A stretch of 38,154 nucleotides of DNA. Source: an uncultured Clostridium sp. (GTDB lineage Bacteria; Bacillota; Clostridia; TANB77; CAG-508). Positions 31,746-38,154 of the stretch are shown one piece after another; the stretch's first letter is position 1; every line of letters starts with the position of its first letter. A model generated the notes under the pieces. It made no database searches, had not been told where the DNA came from, and worked only from the letters and a program-made list of their open reading frames with translations. The position numbers and the translations under genes are program-made. Where the stretch lies: contig CAKNPW010000018.1 of assembly GCA_930990555.1 (NCBI GenBank), positions 1-38,154 of the forward strand, given 5' to 3'.

Positions 31746-33290
31746 CTACATAGCCTTAACTTTTTCCACATATCTTGGAATAAACAATTGTTGATTTATT
31801 TCTAATTTATCCTCATCTTCAATATTATTAATTTGCTTTATATTTTCTACAGTACTTCTATATTTCTTAGCTATATTCCACAAAGTATCACCAGCCTTAA
31901 CAAAATATACTATAATACTATATTCTTCTTTATCTTCTAATTCTTTTTCTTCTATATCCTCTATAATATTAAGTTCTACTGTTTTAAACATCTTTGTACT
32001 AATGTTTAAATCTATATTAATTTGAACATTATCCGCTTGTGATGAAACATCATATTTTTCTACATCAACCATAATATCTAGATTTTCTTCATTCATTCCT
32101 TCTAAAATATTTAATTCATAATTTATAGGAAATTTAAACTCTTTCTTATCTATTCGTGTAAGTTCTGTACTTTCATATAAAATATTTACACTAACTTCTC
32201 CTTCGTAAATGGCTTTACTACCTACTATTTTTACATTATTTATACTACTTGTTGTACTAACATTGTAAATTCTACTATTACTAATTTCTGAATTTGAAAC
32301 CTGTTCTTTTAGCTGATAAATATCACTTATATTCTGTAATCCCACCATCGCTTTTACGGTTTTTTGCTTATATTGAATATTTGAAAAAGGAGTATACACA
32401 TCTTGCACAAGTTCTATATCTTTAGTTTCATAAGAATAGCAACTAATTTCTACTTCTACTTCTAAATATATAGAATTTTCATCAGTATTATTTAGTTTTA
32501 CTAAGATATTTTTCATACAGTACTTAATTTCGCAAATATTTTCTTCTGTTACATTTTCCATATCTATAAATCCCATAATAGGAATTATTTTTTCTACATA
32601 ATTTATTTTTCCTTCATCTGTTAAATATAGGATTTTGACACTAAGCTCAGCTTTTGCTACAACTTTATTATAACTTATTTTAAAATCTTTATTTATTATT
32701 CTTATTTCTTTCTTTAGAATTTCCATAACTTTTTCTTCTGAGTTAAGTAATATATTTTCTTTCGCAATAGCTTTTGTAGTATTTTTTCCAACCATAGAAT
32801 TTATTTGCACCATTTTATTAAGTTTTTGTATTCCAGAAACTCCATTTATATCTTTTAATATACTTATTCCGTCATTTGAATATAACCTTATACTTATCTC
32901 TATAGTAGCCTTTAAATTAACTTTTCTTCCGTTTAAAACATCACATTCCATGTTTTTTAGAACAATATTAGCATCAATATCTGCTTGTGATATATCGCTA
33001 TCTATTTCTAAAAATTCGGAAAAATCTATATTACTATTAAGCCCCCTTATAAGTTCATCACCACTATCAACAAGATATATAATGTTACTATCTATTGTTC
33101 CATCTATTTTTACCCTTCCATTTATTAGTTCTTTTTTATATATACAAACATTTCCACTTAAATCTATTGGTTTTACAATATCTGGTTTAATATCTGGAAC
33201 TATTACAGAACTTTCTAAAGTAATTTCTTTTTTCTTCCCTTCTATAAGTCTATTAACGCATAAGTTGTCTTGTAAAACTTCTATACTCAT
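31746..33290 (-). CDS. SPOCS (DUF3794) and LysM domain protein
   Basis: Protein of 514 residues with repeated SPOCS/DUF3794 domains and a C-terminal LysM domain at about 462-505 (VKAGDTLWNIAKKYRSTVEN with QQLFIPRY). SPOCS domains occur in spore-coat and cortex-associated proteins of Clostridia; LysM binds peptidoglycan, so a role at the forespore cortex or coat is likely. N-terminal VIVPDIKPDIVKPIDLSGNV is a typical SPOCS opening. Several SPOCS copies are spread through residues 1-440 as beta-rich sequence. GGAGG precedes the ATG. Coupled to yunB and preceded by the veg terminator. Confidence 0.9.
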   Translation of the reverse strand: MSIEVLQDNLCVNRLIEGKKKEITLESSVIVPDIKPDIVKPIDLSGNVCIYKKELINGRVKIDGTIDSNIIYLVDSGDELIRGLNSNIDFSEFLEIDSDISQADIDANIVLKNMECDVLNGRKVNLKATIEISIRLYSNDGISILKDINGVSGIQKLNKMVQINSMVGKNTTKAIAKENILLNSEEKVMEILKKEIRIINKDFKISYNKVVAKAELSVKILYLTDEGKINYVEKIIPIMGFIDMENVTEENICEIKYCMKNILVKLNNTDENSIYLEVEVEISCYSYETKDIELVQDVYTPFSNIQYKQKTVKAMVGLQNISDIYQLKEQVSNSEISNSRIYNVSTTSSINNVKIVGSKAIYEGEVSVNILYESTELTRIDKKEFKFPINYELNILEGMNEENLDIMVDVEKYDVSSQADNVQINIDLNISTKMFKTVELNIIEDIEEKELEDKEEYSIIVYFVKAGDTLWNIAKKYRSTVENIKQINNIEDEDKLEINQQLFIPRYVEKVKAM

Positions 33291-33336
33291 TTTTTACCTC
33301 CTTTTCTTTTTTATATTTATATGAATGAGGCAAAAA

Positions 33337-33360
33337 AAAATTCCTATTTCTAGGAATTTT
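33337..33360 (-). terminator. veg terminator
   Basis: Stem AAAATTCCTA/TAGGAATTTT of 10 bp with a 4-base loop, running into nine T on the minus strand. Confidence 0.85.
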
Positions 33361-33426
33361 CATTTATCTTTAACCAAATTTACTTATAATTTTTCTAATT
33401 CTTGTTACTATACTAACATGCTTTAA

Positions 33427-33726
33427 TTATAAATCCATTTTCTTGCTTGGTTTTTTATCTTCTGCTGGTGGTATTAATGGACTATATTCCTTTCCATCAA
33501 ACACCTGAACTTCTACAGTTCTAGTTAAGATATCTGTGTAACTATAAGTTACATTTCTATCATTTTCTTCATATTTTACTATGAAAATGTTTGGATAGGC
33601 TTTTTCTATTGTGGCTTCCTTTTCAAAAGTCCTGCTTCTGCCTAAAGATCCTTTTACTATGATCTTTTGACCAACTTTTCCATCAATATCTGTTTTTAGA
33701 TTTGTTATATCATCTCTACAAATCAT
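33427..33726 (-). CDS. veg: Veg family protein
   Basis: Small protein of 99 residues of the Veg (DUF1021) family: VGQKIIVKGSLGRSRTFEKEATIEKAYPNIFIVKYEE and YSYTDILTRTVEV are family hallmarks. In B. subtilis Veg affects biofilm formation through SinR and its gene carries one of the strongest vegetative promoters. Here a perfect consensus promoter precedes it and an intrinsic terminator follows it, so it is monocistronic and highly expressed. AGGTGAT precedes the ATG. Confidence 0.93.
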   Translation of the reverse strand: MICRDDITNLKTDIDGKVGQKIIVKGSLGRSRTFEKEATIEKAYPNIFIVKYEENDRNVTYSYTDILTRTVEVQVFDGKEYSPLIPPAEDKKPSKKMDL

Positions 33727-33755
33727 TTTATCACCTACTTTTCAAAACTGAATTT

Positions 33756-33784
33756 ATTATATCAGTTTTGTCGAACAGTGTCAA
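33756..33784 (-). promoter_or_regulatory. consensus sigma-A promoter of veg
   Basis: TTGACA (33784-33779), exactly 17 bases, TATAAT (33761-33756) on the minus strand: both hexamers match consensus at all positions. Confidence 0.92.
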
Positions 33785-33878
33785 AATGATGCATCTCATG
33801 TCTATCAACGGTTTTGCCTCATATATAGGCAAATTTTAAACATTGTTTTGTCATTGTTACATTTGTGTTACATTTAAA

Positions 33879-34679
33879 TTACATTGTTGTTACTTTTTGT
33901 TTTTTCCCTTTTGCTCCAATCCCACCTACACCATCTTTTCCATCTCTTAAATCAGCTGCAATATCATTTATTGTTACAAAATAATCGCTATCTGTAGTCG
34001 CTATTTTTTCTGCGACTATTAATGGGTCAGCAAAATCTAATAACACCCTTGCTGGTGAAGATGCAAAATTTGCTCCTGCAGCTATTAATGCCTCAAAATA
34101 ACTTTGGCATGCCCCTGCAAATATAACTAAATTTTTTCCACTTTCGTGTTCTCTTGCTCGCTTTACTGCATTTACAAAAAATCTAGAATTCATATAATTA
34201 TATATATCACTATAGTTTCTTCCTTTTTTTATCATTCCATCATGTCCTGTTATTACTAAAATATCAGGTTTATATTTTGATATCAACTCCTTTATCATAT
34301 ATTCTTGCTTTTCTTCTGGAACATATTTTACAATTGCATTTAGACCTAACTTTTTATAGTATTTATATGATTTTTCCATATATCTTTTATCACCATCTAA
34401 ATGTACAATTTTTCCAGTTTTCATATTATTGTATGAGTTTCTTCTACTATAAATTCGTCTTTCTAATATTTTATTTCTTTCTTCTATATATTTATTAACA
34501 TATTTTCTATCTACTACTTCTAATTCATCTACTGGTATTTTCTCTATAATTCTAATACATAAGCCCTTTAAAATAGCTATTTTCTTTCTTTTTTCTGAAA
34601 TTATCTTTTCAACAACAAAGATAATTTCATTATTCCCTGTTTTTCTTACGACACTGCTTCCTTTTTTTATTTTGTTCAT
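33879..34679 (-). CDS. yabG: sporulation-specific protease YabG
   Basis: Cysteine-type coat-processing protease of 266 residues, active late in the mother cell. Conserved region at about 90-255: KIVHLDGDKRYMEKSYKYYK, LVITGHDGMIKKG with the conserved His, NLVIFAGACQSYFEALIAAG with the Cys, and ANFASSPARVLLDFADPL. In clostridia YabG also processes pseudoproteases of the germination pathway. Start at MNKIKKGS, with AGGTGAT 6 bases upstream; the GTG three codons earlier is part of that site. A sigma-K-like promoter pattern lies just upstream. Confidence 0.94.
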   Translation of the reverse strand: MNKIKKGSSVVRKTGNNEIIFVVEKIISEKRKKIAILKGLCIRIIEKIPVDELEVVDRKYVNKYIEERNKILERRIYSRRNSYNNMKTGKIVHLDGDKRYMEKSYKYYKKLGLNAIVKYVPEEKQEYMIKELISKYKPDILVITGHDGMIKKGRNYSDIYNYMNSRFFVNAVKRAREHESGKNLVIFAGACQSYFEALIAAGANFASSPARVLLDFADPLIVAEKIATTDSDYFVTINDIAADLRDGKDGVGGIGAKGKKQKVTTM

Positions 34680-34694
34680 TACTATCACCTAATA

Positions 34695-34723
34695 TATTTT
34701 ATGTAAAGGAAAACATGCCTGTG
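34695..34723 (-). promoter_or_regulatory. possible sigma-K promoter of yabG
   Basis: Minus strand CACA (34723-34720), 16 bases, CATAAAATA (34703-34695), which fits mACm-16-CATAnnnTA. The predicted transcription start would fall inside the ribosome binding site, which argues against it. yabG is sigma-K-controlled in B. subtilis. Confidence 0.28.
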
Positions 34724-34860
34724 ATATATTTTAATTTTGATATTAAAAGGAAATTACTTTTGTCACTTATGGAAATTGCTAAACAGACAAATAAATATAT
34801 GTAGCTTAACCTTATTAATCTATAAAAATCTGACGATATTTCCTATACTAATAATAAAAG

Positions 34861-34907
34861 ATGCTATATACTGAGGTGAACCAAATTTGTTCACTTCAAT
34901 ACAGCAC
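34861..34907 (-). terminator. spoIIID terminator
   Basis: Long imperfect stem (ATGCTATATACTGAGGTGAAC against GTTCACTTCAATACAGCAC, with bulges) and a 7-base loop, followed on the minus strand by CTTTTATTATT. Confidence 0.85.
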
Positions 34908-34917
34908 CTTTATATTA

Positions 34918-35187
34918 TTATCCTACTTTATCTTCTCGCATATGACTATATTTAAGCTTTGTAGCCATCCCCCCTCTTATGTGTCTTTCTGCCTTGTTTT
35001 TATCTAAGATTTTTCTTACCTCCTTTGCCAAGACTGGGTTTATCTTTAGTAATCTTTCACTTAAATCTTTGTGCACTGTACTTTTACTTATTCCAAATTT
35101 AGAAGCTGCACCTCTTACTGTATCTTTTGAATTTATAATATAATGCGCAAGTTCTATTGCACGTTTTTCTATTGATAGATTTTTCAT
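34918..35187 (-). CDS. spoIIID: stage III sporulation regulator SpoIIID
   Basis: DNA-binding mother-cell regulator of 89 residues. Helix-turn-helix TVRGAASKFGISKSTVHKDL, then LKINPVLAKEVRKILDKNKAERHIRGG, as in B. subtilis SpoIIID, including the basic C-terminal region. I start at MKNLSIEKR, 8 bases after GGGGG; an ATG five codons upstream has no ribosome binding site of its own. The leader can fold so that GGGGG is paired (35194-35239). Terminated by a strong hairpin. Confidence 0.95.
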   Translation of the reverse strand: MKNLSIEKRAIELAHYIINSKDTVRGAASKFGISKSTVHKDLSERLLKINPVLAKEVRKILDKNKAERHIRGGMATKLKYSHMREDKVG

Positions 35188-35193
35188 AAAGAA

Positions 35194-35239
35194 AACCCCC
35201 ATGTGAATACTTTTGTTAAAATGTATTCATTTAGGGGTT
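35194..35239 (-). promoter_or_regulatory. leader hairpin covering the spoIIID ribosome binding site
   Basis: On the minus strand AACCCC pairs with GGGGTT and TGAATAC with GTATTCA around a 12-base loop; the GGGGG part is the spoIIID Shine-Dalgarno. If the transcription start lies upstream of 35239, the fold would hide the site. Confidence 0.45.
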
Positions 35240-35289
35240 GTATTAGAACTTAAAGTTTTATTTGCTTTATTATAATTAAGTTATTCATT

Positions 35290-36216
35290 TTATTCTTTTC
35301 TTCTGTCTACTACATAACTACTTCCAAGAATTGTCTTTGCTAAATGTTTTACCTGTGCACCGACTTCTCCAATTTCTAATATATTATTAAATCTGTCTGG
35401 ATCCACATCAACTACACCAATTGAAATAGAAGTAAGTGGAAAATCCTCTAAAATTCCTCTTCTATTTGCAACCTCTATATACCCTCTTTTCCTATCTTCT
35501 TCTGTAAAATAATTTAAAATCTCTGAATCAAATTCATTTATAATATCTTGGCATACTGTATCATAATTAGTTTTAGAAACTATTGCTACAAAGTCGTCTC
35601 CACCAATGTGTCCTACAAAACAATCATTATTTTGGATGGCATGTACATTTTTTACAATTGTTCTTGCTGTAAACTCAATAATTTCGTCACCTTTAATAAA
35701 ACCATATACATCATTATATGCCTTAAAATTATCTAGGTCTATATATAATACTCCAAAATCCTCTTTATTAAATAACCTTTTTTTTAGTTCTGCATGTATT
35801 TGTACATTACCTGGTAAACCTGTTAATGGACTAACACGTCTATTAGTGTACATTAATCGCATTAAATTCTTAATTGTATAATATAAATAATCTTGGTCTA
35901 CTGGCTTTCTTATATAATATTCAACTGCTTTTCTTAAGACATTTAACCTATGTACTTTATCTGCATTAGAGGAAATAACAATAATTGGTGTTATACTATT
36001 ATCTTCATTTTTTCTAATTGTTGTACATAATTCTTCTATATCTCTATCAACATTATCTTCATTTATTATAATTAACGAAGGAATATTTATTAGTGCTTTA
36101 TTTATTTCTTCTGTAGAAACATTTACAAATCTATATTCTTCGTTACCTGAAAAAAGTTCTTTTAAGTCCTGTAGTGAATATTTATCGTCATCTATTATAT
36201 ATATATCTTGTACCAT
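35290..36216 (-). CDS. diguanylate cyclase with degenerate receiver
   Basis: Protein of 308 residues: receiver-like domain (about 1-120) and GGDEF domain (about 130-300). The cyclase signature is GHIGGDDFVAI (GGDDF, 205-209), an active-type variant, with LTGLPGNVQ and YIDLDNFKAYND also intact, so it should make c-di-GMP. The I-site Arg appears replaced (QNND where RxxD is expected), suggesting no product inhibition. In the receiver, IIDDD and K104 (IRKPVD) remain but the phosphoacceptor aligns with N52 (IIINEDN), so phosphorylation is unlikely. AAGGAG is inside the end of the preceding CmpB-type gene, three bases apart, so the genes are coupled. Confidence 0.9.
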   Translation of the reverse strand: MVQDIYIIDDDKYSLQDLKELFSGNEEYRFVNVSTEEINKALINIPSLIIINEDNVDRDIEELCTTIRKNEDNSITPIIVISSNADKVHRLNVLRKAVEYYIRKPVDQDYLYYTIKNLMRLMYTNRRVSPLTGLPGNVQIHAELKKRLFNKEDFGVLYIDLDNFKAYNDVYGFIKGDEIIEFTARTIVKNVHAIQNNDCFVGHIGGDDFVAIVSKTNYDTVCQDIINEFDSEILNYFTEEDRKRGYIEVANRRGILEDFPLTSISIGVVDVDPDRFNNILEIGEVGAQVKHLAKTILGSSYVVDRRKE

Positions 36217-36219
36217 AAC

Positions 36220-36993
36220 TTACTCCTTCGTTTTATTTTTCAATTCCTTAACTTTCAATCTTAAATATTCTTTAATATGTTCAGACTGAACTGATGGAAA
36301 TGCTTTCTTTAGATTACTAACTTGTCTATCAACTTTTAATCTCATAACCTTTTGTCTTAATTTTAAATCATCTATTATTTTTTGTAAAGCAACTTTTTGT
36401 TTTTCTGATGTAGTCTTCTTCAATTCTTCTAATTTTTCTTTTAAATTTTCTCCTAATTGTATTACTTTATTTATTCTCTTAGTTAAGTTTGAAGCTTTTA
36501 TAGAACTTAAAATCATATCTATTATAATATATGCTGTTAAAATTATATCAATATATAAAATAATTTCTTCTGGAACTTTGTTTAATTGTGCTTCGACTAA
36601 AGGATTCCATATCTCTATAAAGAAAATACTCAAGAATCCCCAGTATATAGAATTTAATAAACATACTCTTCCATTTATATTAAATTTATTATTTGAATAA
36701 TCCCAATATTTTGTTTTAAAAATTTTTTCTAATAAAAATCCAACAAAATACTCCCATATAGACAACACAAAAAAACCTGTTAAAAATATCAAAACAGGAT
36801 TTCCTTGCAAGTGTATTAATAATAAATATAACACTACTGCTCCAAAACCATAAATAGGACAAAAAGGACCATATAAAAATCCTGTATTTACAAGTCTTCT
36901 TTGCCCAAAAGAAAGATAAATTGATTCCATTGCCCAACCTAATAATGAATATAGAAAAAAGTAGAATACTATTCTTATTAATTCACTTTGCAT
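36220..36993 (-). CDS. CmpB-type (ABC_trans_CmpB) membrane protein
   Basis: Membrane protein of 257 residues of the family annotated as putative ABC transporter permease (CmpB). Seen: FFLYSLLGWAMESIYLSF, NTGFLYGPFCPIYGFGAV, WEYFVGFLLEKIF, YWDYSNNKFNINGRVCLL and about five to six membrane segments, then a C-terminal charged coiled coil (about 165-257). No ATPase is nearby, so a transport role is unproven. Coupled to the GGDEF gene, hinting at a link with c-di-GMP signalling. AAGGAG precedes the ATG. Confidence 0.88.
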   Translation of the reverse strand: MQSELIRIVFYFFLYSLLGWAMESIYLSFGQRRLVNTGFLYGPFCPIYGFGAVVLYLLLIHLQGNPVLIFLTGFFVLSIWEYFVGFLLEKIFKTKYWDYSNNKFNINGRVCLLNSIYWGFLSIFFIEIWNPLVEAQLNKVPEEIILYIDIILTAYIIIDMILSSIKASNLTKRINKVIQLGENLKEKLEELKKTTSEKQKVALQKIIDDLKLRQKVMRLKVDRQVSNLKKAFPSVQSEHIKEYLRLKVKELKNKTKE

Positions 36994-37012
36994 GTTCTTC
37001 TCCTTGTTTTTA

Positions 37013-37037
37013 AAAAGACAGGTTAGACCTGTCTTTT
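37013..37037 (-). terminator. terminator after the beta-repeat protein gene
   Basis: Stem AAAAGACAGGT/ACCTGTCTTTT of 11 bp with a 3-base loop, followed on the minus strand by TAAAAAC after its own T-rich arm. It lies directly before the CmpB-type gene's ribosome binding site. Confidence 0.75.
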
Positions 37038-37051
37038 AATTTTGCTATATT

Positions 37052-38020
37052 TTAATAGTCGTAAATAAAGTTTTGAGATTCTGTTTGTCCATATATATTT
37101 TCTGCTTCAACAGTTATTGAATAATGTCCTTCTTTTACTTGGAATGTATATTGTAATTCTGTTTGTCCTTCTGTTGATGCTGGTAATTCGTATCTTTGTC
37201 CATTTATTGTAAATGATAATTTCGTTAATCCACTTGTATCTGAAGCAGAGAATATAATTTTTGATCTATCTGCTGAATCTATTGCTGCACCAACAGTTGG
37301 TTTTGTAGAATCATCAACTCCATCTACTTCTTGTGTTTTAGTTGTAGTTTTATTACTTGAATTAACAGCAATTACAGTTAATGTATGTTTACCAGCTATT
37401 GCCTCTATTTCTGTTTCTAACTGTGCCTCTGAACCTTCTTGTGGATATATTGTTTGAACATCATTATCATCCCATTGATATGTTACATATGATAATGCAA
37501 CTGTATCTTTTGCAATTATTTTTATTTTTGTTCCATCATCACTTAAACTTAATGCTAATTGTGGTAATGTTGCATCTGCTGTAAATTCTTTTGTATATGG
37601 TGTTGAAGTATTTTTCATATCTATTATAGTTACTGTTAAATTATTATTACCAACAGGTAAATCTATTTCTTCATTTATTTCTGTTTCTCCATTTTTTGTA
37701 ATTGTTTGTTCTTCATCTTCATTCCATTTATATTTTATACTTTGTACACCATTTGGAACTGTTCCTGAAATAATTACTTTTCCTGTATTTGTATCGCTAT
37801 CTATAGATATATTTTGTTCTGCAACTTGTTCTTCTTGGCTAGTACCTGTATTAAAATTACTTACAATAGCATATACACCTTGCCCTGTTATTGCAATACC
37901 AAATAATATACTAATCACACAGAAAACAGTTATTACTTTTTGTATATCTGCTGTGGTGTTTTTCTTCTTCTTTTTATTTTTATTTTTTTGTTCATTTTCT
38001 ACTGCTAATATTTGGTTCAA
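37052..38020 (-). CDS. membrane-anchored protein with three Ig-like beta repeats
   Basis: Protein of 322 residues, function unknown. A basic N-terminus with KNKNKKKKKN, one membrane segment (about 29-53, VFCVISILFGIAITGQGVYAI), then three repeats of about 80 residues (about 70-148, 152-232, 240-320). Repeats 1 and 2 share IKYKWNEDEEQTI and VTYQWDDNDVQTI, and each ends in a LTVTI/LTVIA/SITVEA strand; the third has LSFTINGQRYELP. This looks like tandem bacterial Ig-like domains outside the cell, tethered by the N-terminal helix. Start codon is TTG with AGAGGTGA upstream; a good promoter lies at 38044-38072. Confidence 0.82.
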   Translation of the reverse strand: MNQILAVENEQKNKNKKKKKNTTADIQKVITVFCVISILFGIAITGQGVYAIVSNFNTGTSQEEQVAEQNISIDSDTNTGKVIISGTVPNGVQSIKYKWNEDEEQTITKNGETEINEEIDLPVGNNNLTVTIIDMKNTSTPYTKEFTADATLPQLALSLSDDGTKIKIIAKDTVALSYVTYQWDDNDVQTIYPQEGSEAQLETEIEAIAGKHTLTVIAVNSSNKTTTKTQEVDGVDDSTKPTVGAAIDSADRSKIIFSASDTSGLTKLSFTINGQRYELPASTEGQTELQYTFQVKEGHYSITVEAENIYGQTESQNFIYDY

Positions 38021-38043
38021 TTACTTCACCTCTTTACCTAAAA

Positions 38044-38072
38044 AATTATATCATATGCAATTTTTATTGTAA
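38044..38072 (-). promoter_or_regulatory. sigma-A promoter of the beta-repeat protein gene
   Basis: TTTACA (38072-38067), 17-base spacer, TATAAT (38049-38044) on the minus strand, with a TGA just before the -10. Confidence 0.8.
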
Positions 38073-38154
38073 ACATTATTTTTAAAATTATTCTTTATCA
38101 ATTGTAGGTTAGTCAATCATATGTCACACTTTTTTGAAAAATATATACTTTGAG

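Noticed and set aside
33813..33833. TTTGCCT/AGGCAAA hairpin after yabG as a terminator
   Set aside because: The T-tract is on the plus-strand side, where nothing is transcribed; on the minus strand it is followed by AACCG.
26..38020. TGA read as Trp or Gly
   Set aside because: Core genes are full length with no in-frame TGA, and Trp is encoded by TGG. The data show only absence of TGA, not reassignment.

Overview
The window is AT-rich, densely packed and mostly transcribed from the minus strand. Low GC, A/GGAGG ribosome binding sites, TATAAT-type promoters and many endospore genes (spoVAC, spoVAD, spoVAE, yabG, spoIIID, yunB, a SPOCS/LysM protein, veg) point to a spore-forming member of the Clostridia. 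Several protein types (a GITLVVLI pilin-like protein, a CmpB-type membrane protein, a DUF2207 protein) fit an uncultured gut-type lineage; that finer placement is inference. No rRNA, tRNA, CRISPR array, phage or transposase gene was found.

Layout, left to right. 0-5.3 kb: a minus-strand unit reading walR-like regulator, walK-like kinase, signal peptidase I, holB, ricT, then a 2[4Fe-4S] ferredoxin. 5.3-10.7 kb: ROK sugar kinase, prepilin-peptidase-like membrane protein, pilin-like protein, DUF2207 protein and rsmB. 10.8-15.7 kb: a plus-strand spore unit (dodecin, spoVAC, spoVAD, spoVAE). It is split between spoVAD and spoVAE by an oppositely oriented two-gene cassette encoding a 655-aa HExxH protein and a small partner, bracketed by dispersed palindromic repeats. 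15.7-18.9 kb: a mini RelA/SpoT-domain protein, the infC-rpmI-rplT operon with a leader and an AUC start codon, and a second HExxH protein. 19-30 kb: leuS, then addB, pgeF, an S66 peptidase, a family-4 uracil-DNA glycosylase, a NUDIX hydrolase, a GltD-like oxidoreductase and a GNAT acetyltransferase, with palindromic repeats in many of the gaps. 30-38 kb: an FtsZ that stops at the end of its globular domain, then a sporulation block (yunB, SPOCS/LysM, veg, yabG, spoIIID), a GGDEF protein with a degenerate receiver, a CmpB-type membrane protein and a membrane-anchored beta-repeat protein.

The most unusual thread is a family of about 30-bp palindromic repeats sharing the core TTTAGGGACG-nnn(n)-TTAAA. 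They sit at gene ends and supply stop codons or C-terminal codons (udg, pgeF, addB, ftsZ). They exist in two arm variants and flank the cassette that interrupts spoVA. Other points of interest: two gluzincin-like HExxH proteins near the spoVA genes, a dodecin gene in front of spoVAC, a mini alarmone-synthetase-like protein whose promoter shares a 13-bp motif with the HExxH cassette, and a complete absence of TGA stop codons in 39 genes.
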